Source: Acidobacteria bacterium UBA2990 (GTDB taxonomy: Bacteria > Acidobacteriota > Vicinamibacteria > Vicinamibacterales > UBA8438). From it: a stretch of 64,000 nucleotides of DNA. Below are positions 52,426 through 61,397 of the stretch, piece by piece. The first letter of the stretch is position 1, and each line of letters begins with the position of its first letter. The stretch is from NCBI GenBank assembly GCA_002347025.1, contig DEAE01000002.1, positions 622-64,621 on the forward strand, in the 5' to 3' direction. The translations under genes were made by a program, and so were the position numbers. The notes beneath the pieces were generated by a model that was given only the letters and a program-made list of their open reading frames with translations, searched no databases and had not been told where the DNA came from.

Positions 52426-54958
52426 AGATAAGACGTTGCTTCGTGCTCCGGCCTACTCGGTGCGGCGTATGGGGGGGGCTGTGGTCGCTCTCGATCCGGC
52501 CAGACCTCACTGGATTGCAACTGATGAGCGTGGACTAAGGTTACTCCCGCACTTTGATGGACATACGCCGTTCGGTCAGGTCGTTCGTGACTATGCTTCT
52601 GAGACGGGCCTTGATGTGACTCGAGCATGGCTTCATGCCGAGACCTTCGCGCATGATGGCTTGCGTCAGGGATTTTTGTCTACTGATGGTGCAGCGCCAG
52701 CTCCCTACCTAGGCCGTTCTGCATACCTCGAGCTGGAACAGCTTCGCGAATTGTGGATCCAAGTTAACGATTTCTGCAATCTTCGGTGTCGGCACTGTCT
52801 AGTGTCATCAGGTCCTGACCGTTTGCAGGGCCTGCCGACTGAACGGCTCGTTGAGGCTATTGGCCAGGCCGTAGCGCTTGGTGTAGAACGTTTGTTTTTC
52901 ACCGGCGGGGAGCCGCTAGCACGCCCTGATATTTTTGAATTGATTGAGGAGGTCGTGGTTACCCGTCGACGTGAATTGGTGGTCCTGACCAATGGGACAC
53001 TTTTCACAGACAAACGGTTGCAGCGTCTAGTTTTGTTCGAGACTGCCATGTCTCACGGGTCAGGCGAAGGGGGTGGCTCCGGCTTGGACACTTCTTCAGG
53101 CGGGGGGATGCTGCGCTTTCAGGTCAGTTTGGATGGACCTAGCGAAGAAAGCAATGACCCGATTCGCGGGGATGGTAGCTTTCGCCGTATCGTCGAAGGG
53201 ATCGATGCGGCCGTGGAGTCCGGGATCATCCCGACCTTGACTACAACTATCTTAAGCCACAATCTCAATCAAGTTACGGACATCGTTCGGTTTGCCAGCG
53301 AACACGGACTGAACAATGTCCATCTGCTTTGGCCACACCGGCGCGGACGTGTGCTCGAGGGCGACTGGGATGCGTTGCCAACAGCCGAGCAGATCCTGCG
53401 TGCTGTCAGGCAAGCAAGTGAAGTGGCAGCAGGCCTGGGTATTTCGATTGATAACCTTGAGGAGTTTCGGCGTCGACTGGATGGAAGTCCTGGAGTGAAG
53501 AACGACCTGGCCGGAGCTGGGTGGAGCAGTCTCTGTCTTTCTACGGACGGCTGGATTTATCCGTCCGCCTCGATGGCCGGTGTTGTTGATCTGCGCTGCG
53601 GCGACCTGGCTGAGAATAACCTTGAGTCAATCTGGCGAACGAGTTCAGTGTGCCTCGACCTGCGTGAGGCAACCGTCGAGCGAAAGCCACTGTGTCGGGG
53701 GTGTTCTCTGAGGTTTATCTGCGGTGGTGGTGATGTCGAGCACGGCTACTGGCCGGCGGCTGAAGGAGGGCATCGGCGGCGGTCTGCTTTCTTGGGACAT
53801 GATCCTTACTGCGAGCTCTACAAAGGGTTGGCTGATGATGCGTGGGCCAAATTGGTCGCCGAAGGGCAATCAAGCGTACAGACAGGCTCCGGCTATGATC
53901 GTCCGGTAGTGCTTCGGTCGATGGGGGAATATACAAAGCAAGATGAGGAAGTCGTTGTGCAGACTACCCATTCGACCTGCGTCCTGTCCGGTGAATTAGT
54001 TGATAAGTCGCATTTAGCAGTACGCGAATTTTATGGGTCAGCAGCTGAACAACCGCAGGAGGCATTGTGTTGTCCCGTGCAGCCAGACAAAGAGGACTTG
54101 AAGCATATTCCTGCCGAGGTTGTGGAGCGTTTTTATGGCTGTGGAAGTCCGGTCACTGCGGCGTCACTACAACCTGGTGAGTCAATGGTGGACCTAGGGT
54201 CTGGAGCTGGAATCGATTGCTTTATTGCGGCTAAGCGGGTTGGGTCCGGAGGGCATGTGTATGGAATCGATATGACTGAACAGATGCTGTCGGTTGCACG
54301 GGAGTGTCAGCCGAAGGTGGCTGCTTCTCTTGGTTATGATGCTGTGGAGTTTCGGCATGGCTACCTTGAAGAGATTCCGCTCGGCGAAGCAACTGTGGAT
54401 GTGGTCACGTCGAACTGCGTGATTAACCTTGCTCCAGATAAGTCGCGTGTGTTTGGCGAGGTTTGGCGAGTCTTGAGAAATTGTGGACGATTTATTGTAG
54501 CCGACATCGTATCCGATGATGCTGTGCCACCAAAGATGCGAGCCGATGGTCAGCTCTGGGGCGAATGCATATCTGGAGCGCTAACGGAGGAGGCGTTCTT
54601 GGCTGGAGCTGAGAAGGCAGGATTTTATGGTGTGTCGGTTCTCAAGAAGTCCTTCTGGCGGGAAGTTGAGGGCTGTAAGTTCTATTCTCTCACTGTGAGA
54701 GGTTACAAGTTTAAGAAGCAAGCGGGTTGTCGGTTCGTTGGTCATCGTGCGGTCTACCTGGGCCCCCTAAAGGCTGTGGTTGATGAGGAAGGTCATCTAT
54801 TCCCGCGAGGGGAGCCAGTTGAAGTTTGCACCGATACCGCGGAAAAGTTGTCTCAGGCTCCTTACTTGGGCTCGTTTGTGATTGTGGCCGATACGGATCG
54901 GCCTGTGGAAATCATTCAGAACCCTGATGATTGCTGTGATCGGCCTGGTTGTTGCTAG
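52415..54958 (+). CDS. RRE/PqqD-like, radical SAM/SPASM and ArsM-like methyltransferase fusion
   Basis: 847 residues in three parts. Residues 5-95 look like a PqqD-type peptide-recognition domain (VRRMGGAVVALDPARPHWIA...). Residues 113-470 are a radical SAM/SPASM enzyme: CNLRCRHC (Cys121, 125, 128), FFTGGEPL, then Cys395 and CRGCSLRFICGGGD with a last Cys466. Residues 540-847 follow arsenite methyltransferase ArsM: LCCPV (552-553), VDLGSGAGIDCF (motif I), SNCVINL (Cys668), LWGECISGAL (Cys718) and a C-terminal domain ending CCDRPGCC. SNC and GEC are the conserved arsenic-binding cysteines. The chemistry could be C-As bond formation or modification of a Cys-containing peptide. A G8 run lies at 52471-52478. 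Confidence 0.8.
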   Translation: MVIEDKTLLRAPAYSVRRMGGAVVALDPARPHWIATDERGLRLLPHFDGHTPFGQVVRDYASETGLDVTRAWLHAETFAHDGLRQGFLSTDGAAPAPYLGRSAYLELEQLRELWIQVNDFCNLRCRHCLVSSGPDRLQGLPTERLVEAIGQAVALGVERLFFTGGEPLARPDIFELIEEVVVTRRRELVVLTNGTLFTDKRLQRLVLFETAMSHGSGEGGGSGLDTSSGGGMLRFQVSLDGPSEESNDPIRGDGSFRRIVEGIDAAVESGIIPTLTTTILSHNLNQVTDIVRFASEHGLNNVHLLWPHRRGRVLEGDWDALPTAEQILRAVRQASEVAAGLGISIDNLEEFRRRLDGSPGVKNDLAGAGWSSLCLSTDGWIYPSASMAGVVDLRCGDLAENNLESIWRTSSVCLDLREATVERKPLCRGCSLRFICGGGDVEHGYWPAAEGGHRRRSAFLGHDPYCELYKGLADDAWAKLVAEGQSSVQTGSGYDRPVVLRSMGEYTKQDEEVVVQTTHSTCVLSGELVDKSHLAVREFYGSAAEQPQEALCCPVQPDKEDLKHIPAEVVERFYGCGSPVTAASLQPGESMVDLGSGAGIDCFIAAKRVGSGGHVYGIDMTEQMLSVARECQPKVAASLGYDAVEFRHGYLEEIPLGEATVDVVTSNCVINLAPDKSRVFGEVWRVLRNCGRFIVADIVSDDAVPPKMRADGQLWGECISGALTEEAFLAGAEKAGFYGVSVLKKSFWREVEGCKFYSLTVRGYKFKKQAGCRFVGHRAVYLGPLKAVVDEEGHLFPRGEPVEVCTDTAEKLSQAPYLGSFVIVADTDRPVEIIQNPDDCCDRPGCC

Positions 54959-55023
54959 GGCTTCTGGCGGCGTTTTCGCTAAGCCGGTTTTGCCTTGAAA
55001 ATTCGGGTGGGTGCTGCAGAAAA

Positions 55024-55674
55024 GTGAAGACCGATGCCGGGACGCGTATCGAGATTTTTCCTGGTGCTTTGCATCTACCAGGTTTTCTGTCGGTTGCCCA
55101 GCAGTACGTGCTAGGGGCTCGGTGTCGCTCCATCGGTACCGGTTCGCCGGGCTGGTACGTGCCGACGGTCCGTGGGGGTGGGAAGATGAGTGTCCGGATG
55201 GTCTGTCTTGGATACCATTGGAATCCGAAGACCTACACCTACGAAACTAGAAGACAGGATTACGATGGACAGCCGGTGCAGGCATTACCAGGTGACTTGC
55301 GGGACCTCGGGGTGAGGCTGGCTGGTGCTGCGGGCATGCAGATCGCCCCAGATGTCTGTATCCTCAACTATTATGGAGTTGACGGAAAGATGGGCCTCCA
55401 TCAGGACAAGGATGAGCGCCCGGAAACACTTAGAGCCGGACTACCTATAGTGTCGGTATCCATCGGTGACACTGCAAAATTTGTTTTGGGTGGGTTTAAT
55501 CGCAAGGATTCTACCACCACAGTGTTGTTGAAATCAGGTGACGGCTTCGTATTTGGCGGGCTGAGCCGATTGCGGTACCACGGAGTGGCAGGTCTGCTAC
55601 CAGGGACAGCACCTCGCGGGCTGGCACTCAATGGGCGTTTTAATCTCACGTTTCGCGAAGGTGCGGCTAACTAG
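55024..55674 (+). CDS. alkB: AlkB-type 2-oxoglutarate/Fe(II) dioxygenase
   Basis: With GTG 55024 as start the protein is 216 residues, the same length as E. coli AlkB. The Fe ligands are His and Asp in GLHQDKDE and His in RYHGVAG; the 2OG-binding and structural RFNLTFR motif closes the domain. AlkB repairs 1-methyladenine and 3-methylcytosine by oxidative demethylation. Interior blocks (YHWNPKTYTYETRRQDYDGQ, DVCILNYYGVDGKMGLHQD, KFVLGGFNRK) fit AlkB. The frame is open further upstream, overlapping the fusion gene, but has no good start. It is 66 nt after the fusion gene and may be cotranscribed. Confidence 0.9.
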   Translation: MKTDAGTRIEIFPGALHLPGFLSVAQQYVLGARCRSIGTGSPGWYVPTVRGGGKMSVRMVCLGYHWNPKTYTYETRRQDYDGQPVQALPGDLRDLGVRLAGAAGMQIAPDVCILNYYGVDGKMGLHQDKDERPETLRAGLPIVSVSIGDTAKFVLGGFNRKDSTTTVLLKSGDGFVFGGLSRLRYHGVAGLLPGTAPRGLALNGRFNLTFREGAAN

Positions 55675-55732
55675 TGGTCCAGGAAGCCCGCAAGCCGGTT
55701 CTGAGGTGTTGTTTCGTGGTCGCCAACTAGGC

Positions 55733-55857
55733 GCTAGAATGCCCATTCACCCCTCTTAAATGCCATTCTAGCGAGAATTTGTCCAGTTTTCTGTTGATTA
55801 AGGTTATCTTATAAGGCAGCCGGGACGCTTGGGCTAGTAGGCGGTATCCTTATAAGG
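55733..55857. promoter_or_regulatory. Cluster of palindromes upstream of the tes-like gene
   Basis: Three symmetric elements lie in 125 nt: a 9-bp inverted repeat GCTAGAATG (55733-55741) and CATTCTAGC (55764-55772), the second arm also forming ATTCT-AGCG-AGAAT (55765-55778); a CTTATAAG (55808-55815); and a CCTTATAAGG (55848-55857). The two CTTATAAGG copies are 41 nt apart, about four helical turns. They suggest regulator binding or an mRNA structure upstream of the gene at 55919. The 9-bp pair could also serve as an alkB terminator. Confidence 0.4.
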
Positions 55858-55918
55858 TATCGAAACGAACCTCAGATATTTAGACCACCGGATCGATTCC
55901 CCACAGCTAGGATTGATA

Positions 55919-58012
55919 ATGCATAAACCGATCAAATACGCAGAGAAAGCCGTGACCTTGGTCGCCGACGCCGGCTTCCGAGTGTTTGACCTTCTGAACA
56001 GCTTTAAACAACGTGCATCATTTACCCCGGCTTGGGCCGATAAACCGTTGCTGAAATCCTACGAGAAAGTGAAACCACCACTGGGCTGGCCTCGGGAGAC
56101 CGACTCCTTGTGTCCAAGATGTGTACGCGAGGCGAGACAGGAGATTCTCGATGGCAAGCGTGATTATAAGGTCTTGCTCGACGAAAAAATCGGAGAAATC
56201 AAAGCTACGATAATTGAACGTGATGGCAAGATTTTGATGGTCAAGGACTGTCCAGTGCACGGACATTTCGAAGATGTGATGGCTATTGATACCGAATTTT
56301 TTCAGCACCTTGAAGATTCGTTTCCGGGCAGTGACATGCGTGCCCACAATGATGAGAAATTACATAACCACGGGAGCAGCACCATCAAGTACGGTCGAGG
56401 CTCTGTGTTAACGATAGACCTGACGAATCGTTGCAATATGATGTGCGATCCGTGTTTTATGGATGCGAACCAAGTCGGATTCGTACACGAGCTTGGTTGG
56501 GACGACATCAAGACTCTGCTAGACAACGCGATCTCAATCAAGCCTAAGCGCCAGATGTCTGTGCAGTTCTCTGGAGGTGAGCCAACCATTTCTCCCCATT
56601 TTCTTGATGCAGTTCGTTACGCGCGGAAAGTCGGCTACAACAGTGTGCAGGCGGCGACAAATGGTATCGAGTTTGCCAAGAATCCAGATTTCGCGCGAGC
56701 TGCGGCTGATGCTGGTCTTCGCTATGCCTACCTTCAGTTTGATGGCATTGGTAACGCTGCTAATTCCCACCGTTTGGTTGGCAACCTATTTGATGTGAAA
56801 TTGAAGGCTATCGAAAATCTGCACAATGCTGGTGTGGACATTGTGCCGGTGATCACGATTCTAAATGGGATCAACAACGAACAGGTTGGGCGTGTCGTGC
56901 AATTTGCACTCGACAATCCAAAGAAGATTAACTTTTTGTCGTTTCAACCTGTCTCGTTCACTGGCCGAGACGAGGAAATTACCGATGAGCGCAGGCATGC
57001 GCAACGCTACACATTGTCGCACCTGGCCCACGATGTTAAGGACCAGACTGGCATCGGTGAGCCTGTCCGGGATTGGTTCCCGATCTCTTTCATGGGGACC
57101 TTTACCGACTCTGCCGATTATATCCACGGTCCGCAGGCAGACTGGGGTCAATTGAATTGTGGATGTCATCCGAACTGTGGAATCGGAATGGCAGTGATGA
57201 TTGATAAAGAGACCAAGGAATCTGTGCCGGTGACGGCTTTCTTAAAGGCTGAGCGACTGGCAAAGGATTTGGGCCGGATTAATGACGGGGGTCGATCCAG
57301 GAGATTTTCGGTCATTGGGATGGCGCTGGCTCTGATCAGGAATTACGATCCGTTTAATGCGCCAACTCATTTCAAATTATTGGATCTGTTGAAGAAGTTC
57401 GATAAAACGTTCGGGGCTTCAGGTAAAGATTATGGCAGTGTGACTGGCGATCGGACCCAGGCTGATATAGCCAAGCGTCGCTCCGACCGTTGGAATTTCT
57501 TGTTTATTGCTGGCATGTGGTTCCAGGATCTGTTTAATTACGACTTTAGGCGTACTGAGCGTTGCATCATTCCTTATGCTACTCAAGAAGGAGAAATCTC
57601 CTTTTGTGCCTATAACACGGGTATAGGCTGGAGGAACATAATTGAGAAGATGCATATGACGGCTACTTTAACCAAGTGGTATGAAGAGCACGGCCGCCAT
57701 GAGATCTTTGCAGGTGGTAAGGACGTTGATATGAAAAGCCGTTCGCACAATCTGGTTCTGGATCCAGAAGCTGTAGCTGCTGGTTTACAGACAGATCTTG
57801 ACGAGCAGGGAATTGCAAAGAATGCTCGTCAGGAGAAGATTGAGGCTCGGGATCGAATGAAGGACGAGGCTGAAAATGAGCGGATGGCGGCATTGTATAG
57901 GCAGCATATTCTGAAGGAAGAGCAGCCAAAAGAGAGCGGAGTCATCCAGATCCAGGGCCTTGGGACTCCTGGCAAGTCAGACAAGAGGGATGAGCCAGTT
58001 GGCGTGAGTTGA
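55919..58012 (+). CDS. Tetraether/membrane-spanning lipid synthase (Tes/Mss)-like radical SAM protein
   Basis: 697 residues. An N-terminal metal site pattern LCPRC (65-68) and CPVHG (Cys111) precedes a radical SAM core with RCNMMCDPC (Cys172, 176, 179) and SGGEPTISP. A further cluster NCGCHPNC (414-420) and a C-terminal block WFQDLFNYDFRRTERCIIPYA...EISFCAYN (Cys549, Cys563) follow. This set matches archaeal Tes, with its rubredoxin-like site and several Fe-S clusters, and its bacterial homologues thought to join fatty-acid tails of two lipids into membrane-spanning (diabolic or GDGT-like) lipids. The C-terminal 120 residues are charged and divergent. ATG 55919 follows TAGGA; it ends at a strong terminator. 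Family placement is by motif, substrate by inference. Confidence 0.72.
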   Translation: MHKPIKYAEKAVTLVADAGFRVFDLLNSFKQRASFTPAWADKPLLKSYEKVKPPLGWPRETDSLCPRCVREARQEILDGKRDYKVLLDEKIGEIKATIIERDGKILMVKDCPVHGHFEDVMAIDTEFFQHLEDSFPGSDMRAHNDEKLHNHGSSTIKYGRGSVLTIDLTNRCNMMCDPCFMDANQVGFVHELGWDDIKTLLDNAISIKPKRQMSVQFSGGEPTISPHFLDAVRYARKVGYNSVQAATNGIEFAKNPDFARAAADAGLRYAYLQFDGIGNAANSHRLVGNLFDVKLKAIENLHNAGVDIVPVITILNGINNEQVGRVVQFALDNPKKINFLSFQPVSFTGRDEEITDERRHAQRYTLSHLAHDVKDQTGIGEPVRDWFPISFMGTFTDSADYIHGPQADWGQLNCGCHPNCGIGMAVMIDKETKESVPVTAFLKAERLAKDLGRINDGGRSRRFSVIGMALALIRNYDPFNAPTHFKLLDLLKKFDKTFGASGKDYGSVTGDRTQADIAKRRSDRWNFLFIAGMWFQDLFNYDFRRTERCIIPYATQEGEISFCAYNTGIGWRNIIEKMHMTATLTKWYEEHGRHEIFAGGKDVDMKSRSHNLVLDPEAVAAGLQTDLDEQGIAKNARQEKIEARDRMKDEAENERMAALYRQHILKEEQPKESGVIQIQGLGTPGKSDKRDEPVGVS

Positions 58013-58038
58013 GTTAGTGTTTGGTCTGGAATCGGTTG

Positions 58039-58069
58039 GCCGCGCGGCTTTGAGGCCGCGCGGCTTTTT
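58039..58069. terminator. Rho-independent terminator between convergent genes
   Basis: A 10-bp GCCGCGCGGC stem (58039-58048 and 58055-58064, itself palindromic) with a 6-nt loop is followed by TTTTT. It lies 27 nt after the tes-like stop and could also stop minus-strand transcription from the acyl-CoA synthetase. Confidence 0.85.
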
Positions 58070-58084
58070 ATTTGGCGGTCGGTT

Positions 58085-60193
58085 TTAGGTGGTGATTAGG
58101 GCATCGAGGATGACGAGACCTTGTCCTTCTTGCATTACTAGGACGGGATTGAGTTCTGCGCTGGAGAGTTGCCCGCTGTAAGCCGCGGCAAAACGAGATA
58201 AGGAAACAAGTGTGGACGCGATAGCCTCAAGGTCTCTTCGTGGTTGACCGCGCATTCCTTCGAGGAGAGGAAAGGCACGGACCTCGCGGATCATTCGGTG
58301 CGCTTCATCGATGTTAAATGGAGCCACTCGGAACGCCACGTCTTTAAGGGTCTCTACGAAAATACCGCCGAGTCCGAACATTACGACAGGGCCGAAGGTC
58401 GGGTCGTTGTGCAATCCGAAAATTGTTTCGATGCCGTCGGTGACCATCGGCGAGATAATTACCCCTTCTACGCTGGCACTAGGAAGGGTTGTGCCTATAC
58501 GGCTTGTGACCGAAACAAAGGCTTGGCTCACCGCCAGGGCTGAGCTAAGTCCAAGTTTTACGCCACCGACTTCGGTCTTGAGAGCTACGTCTTTCGATGA
58601 AAGTTTGAGTGCGACGGGATAACCAAGCTGGTTTGCGACGGTGACAGCCTCATCAGCTGTTGTGCAGAGATGTTCTTCGACGACTGGGAAACCATGGTCT
58701 GAAAAAATTTGTTTTGCAATGTGTTCGCTGATAGGTGAAGTGGGAAGTCGTGTGCTAGATATAGGGACGATGGGCATCTCGACAGGGCGAGCAAAGGCTT
58801 CGCTGAATCGAGCTAAGGCCTCAACCGCACGCACCGCACGAGTTGGGTCTGCAAATACTGGACATCCAATACGTTCATAACTTCGGACGATTTCTGTGGG
58901 ACCAATGATCGATAGGACCAATAGGCACTGGGGATATTCCTTCTTGGCCTCCGCTAGCGCATTGCTGATTGGTTCGACGAGAACTTTAGCAGCGGCCACG
59001 AAGGTGAAGAAGGCTACTATGGCGGCGTAGGTGCCTTCTTCGAGCATGGTTCTAAGGTTCTCGCGAATCAGTTCGAGGTCATTAAATGCTTGGGCGGTAA
59101 TGTCAACAGGGTTTCGCGGGGAGGCATAAGGTAGTAGCACCTTGAGGCGGTTTTGGGCAGCCGTGCTCATAGGAGTTACTTCAAGTCCTAGCTCGACTGC
59201 CTCGTCTGCCATCTGGACCCCTACACCACCTGAGATGCTCAACAAACCCACACGCCGGCTAGTTGGCAGCATGCCGAATGTAGCGGCATACGCTATGTCG
59301 AGCATCTCTTCTGTGTCGCGGGCCCGATGAACTCCAAATTGTCTGAAGACGCTATCGTAGATGGCGTTAGAGCCTGCAAGGGATGCTGTGTGGGACCTTA
59401 TGGCCTCAGCGCCAATTGAGGTACGGCCCACTTTCTGAAAGATAACTGGTTTACCTTCACTATGGGCTACTGTCAGTGCGTCAAGGAGTCGGTTGCGATC
59501 CTTGATTCCTTCAGCGTAGGCTATGATGACCGAAATATCTGGGTGTCTTGCGAGCCATCCGATGGTTTCGGCGACATCGATGTCGCATTCGTTGCCGGTC
59601 GTAATCCAGAAGCGGATTCCAATTCCTCGCTGGGTGGCGAGCAAAGAAAGATGACTGCCGTAAGCTCCGCTCTGGCTGACCAATCCAACGTTACCACTAG
59701 TCGGGAGTGTGGACTCTAATGTTGTGGTAAAGGTTCCGAAAAATCCGATGTCCGAGTTATAGACCCCGAGACAGTTCGGTCCAATGATACGCATGCCACT
59801 GGTCCGAGCTAATGTGGTTAGGCTTGCCTGATTGTGTTTTCCGACACCTCCTATTTCGGCGAATCCGGCACTGAAGATAACGGCTGACTTGACCTTGGCC
59901 TCACAGCAAGCCTTGACGGTTTCGACCACAGCTTGCGCTGGGACAGCAATAATAGCGGTATCGATAGGTTCTGGAGCTTCAGAAATACCTGAGATGGTGG
60001 GCAGGCCTTGGGCTGAGTCACGGTTTGGGTTAACTGGATAGATTTTTCCTTTGAAACCAGCGTCCTGCATGTAGCGAATTGGCCGTCCTCCGATCCGCGC
60101 TGGATCATCGGATGCGCCGATAATGGCTACCGTTGAAGGATGAAGGAGCGGTGCAAGTGAATGCTGTGAAGGGTCTGACTGACTGGTAGGCAT
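58085..60193 (-). CDS. Acetate/acyl-CoA synthetase, ADP-forming (Acd-like)
   Basis: 702 residues. The CoA-binding domain (PSTVAIIGASDDPARIGGRPIRYM...IIGPNCLGVYN), succinyl-CoA-ligase-like part with the phosphohistidine in RSHTASLAGSNAIYDSVFRQFGV, and the C-terminal ATP-grasp domain (YPVALKLSSKDVALKTEVGGVKLGL...PVVMFGLGGIFVE) occur in one chain, as in the fused alpha-beta NDP-forming acyl-CoA synthetases. It interconverts acyl-CoA plus ADP with acid plus ATP. Substrate range is not apparent. It converges on the tes-like gene. Confidence 0.9.
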   Translation of the reverse strand: MPTSQSDPSQHSLAPLLHPSTVAIIGASDDPARIGGRPIRYMQDAGFKGKIYPVNPNRDSAQGLPTISGISEAPEPIDTAIIAVPAQAVVETVKACCEAKVKSAVIFSAGFAEIGGVGKHNQASLTTLARTSGMRIIGPNCLGVYNSDIGFFGTFTTTLESTLPTSGNVGLVSQSGAYGSHLSLLATQRGIGIRFWITTGNECDIDVAETIGWLARHPDISVIIAYAEGIKDRNRLLDALTVAHSEGKPVIFQKVGRTSIGAEAIRSHTASLAGSNAIYDSVFRQFGVHRARDTEEMLDIAYAATFGMLPTSRRVGLLSISGGVGVQMADEAVELGLEVTPMSTAAQNRLKVLLPYASPRNPVDITAQAFNDLELIRENLRTMLEEGTYAAIVAFFTFVAAAKVLVEPISNALAEAKKEYPQCLLVLSIIGPTEIVRSYERIGCPVFADPTRAVRAVEALARFSEAFARPVEMPIVPISSTRLPTSPISEHIAKQIFSDHGFPVVEEHLCTTADEAVTVANQLGYPVALKLSSKDVALKTEVGGVKLGLSSALAVSQAFVSVTSRIGTTLPSASVEGVIISPMVTDGIETIFGLHNDPTFGPVVMFGLGGIFVETLKDVAFRVAPFNIDEAHRMIREVRAFPLLEGMRGQPRRDLEAIASTLVSLSRFAAAYSGQLSSAELNPVLVMQEGQGLVILDALITT

Positions 60194-60293
60194 GAGTCCG
60201 CTGGTCCCTATCTAGCCGAGTGCTGGAGACTGTGTAGAGCTGCATGTCAGCTACACTAGCTGTGCGGAAACTTGGTGCAAGGAGACTTACTAC

Positions 60294-61325
60294 TCAGCCG
60301 CCACGTGTGTGCATCTCAAGGTGGGGTTCGCCCTGCAGTGTTTCGATTGGGATAAGAGCAGAACGATCTGCTGAGTTTAGGCGGTTTTCGGCACCACGAT
60401 CGTTCCTTTCGCCCCAGATTCTAGCGATAAGTCCGCGCAGATCGTCTGGTGAAATTCCTGCGCGCAATGGTCCACGGAGGTCGGTCCCGGTCGGAGCATA
60501 GAGACACCGGTACCACTGACCATCTGCGGTCAAGCGACTTCGGTCACACTGCTGGCAGAATGGTTGCGTGGTAGAAGAAATGATGCCGAAAATGGTTCCG
60601 TCCGGAAGCACGAAACGGTCGGCTGGGGCGGAGGTGTCTTCGTCGAGTGCTGCTATTGGTCCGTAATGGTTGGTGAGTCTGTTCAACATCTCCTGACGCG
60701 ATAAGACTTTCTGCATTGACCAGCGGGTTGCGCCTCCAACATCCATATACTCGATAAACCTGACCTCGACGCCAAGTCGTCGTCCATGTTCAAGCATTGG
60801 TACCAACTCGTCATCATTCGTTCCCTTGATTACGACGGTGTCTACCTTGACGCTGTCGAACCCACACTTACTGGCCATTTCAAGGCCCCTCAGGACTACA
60901 CTGAGGTTGTCGAAGCGGGTTAATTCCTTAAAGCGTTCAGGCCGAAGGGTATCCAAACTTACGGTTAAGCGAAGAAGACCGGCTTTCCGCAAGGCGGTGA
61001 CTTGATCAGGCAACAAGACGCCGTTCGTGGTTAATGCTAGATCCTGAAGTACAGGCTTCTGAGCGAGTAGCGCAACTAATTGCGGCAAATCCGTTCTCAA
61101 TAATGGCTCACCGCCAGTGATGCGAACCTTGTTGACTCCAAGTTCCCCAAAAATATCTACCAGGGTGTCGATTTCTTCAAACGTTAGGATGTCGGTGCGT
61201 GGCAGCCACGCGTAGTCAGCTTCAGGCATGCAGTACTGGCAACGGAGGTTGCATCGGTCTGTTACTGATATGCGCAGATTCTGCAATGGTCGCCCCACCA
61301 GGTCCTGAACTTTCATCAGGTTCAT
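60294..61325 (-). CDS. moaA: GTP 3',8-cyclase MoaA
   Basis: 343 residues. The radical SAM motif CNLRCQYCMPE, the GEPLLRTDLP block, VDTVVIKGTNDDE, and the second cluster in CQQCDRSRLTADGQWYRCLY are complete, and the C-terminus ends in the conserved GG (MHTRGG). It makes 3',8-cyclo-7,8-dihydro-GTP, the MoaC substrate. ATG 61325 is chosen; the frame upstream (to 61658) is antisense to the carbonic anhydrase gene and lacks family similarity. It is divergent from that gene with a 72-nt gap. Confidence 0.93.
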   Translation of the reverse strand: MNLMKVQDLVGRPLQNLRISVTDRCNLRCQYCMPEADYAWLPRTDILTFEEIDTLVDIFGELGVNKVRITGGEPLLRTDLPQLVALLAQKPVLQDLALTTNGVLLPDQVTALRKAGLLRLTVSLDTLRPERFKELTRFDNLSVVLRGLEMASKCGFDSVKVDTVVIKGTNDDELVPMLEHGRRLGVEVRFIEYMDVGGATRWSMQKVLSRQEMLNRLTNHYGPIAALDEDTSAPADRFVLPDGTIFGIISSTTQPFCQQCDRSRLTADGQWYRCLYAPTGTDLRGPLRAGISPDDLRGLIARIWGERNDRGAENRLNSADRSALIPIETLQGEPHLEMHTRGG

Positions 61326-61384
61326 TATTGCATCAAAGCGGAAGTTTGGAAGATGTAATAACAAGGGTTCGATCTGGTTCAGCG

Positions 61385-61390
61385 TATAAT
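61385..61390 (+). promoter_or_regulatory. Consensus -10 element, leaderless start
   Basis: A perfect TATAAT at 61385-61390 lies only seven nt upstream of the ATG at 61398, so the transcript would begin at or next to the start codon. No ribosome-binding site is present. The -35 region is weak. Confidence 0.5.
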
Positions 61391-61397
61391 TTCGTAG

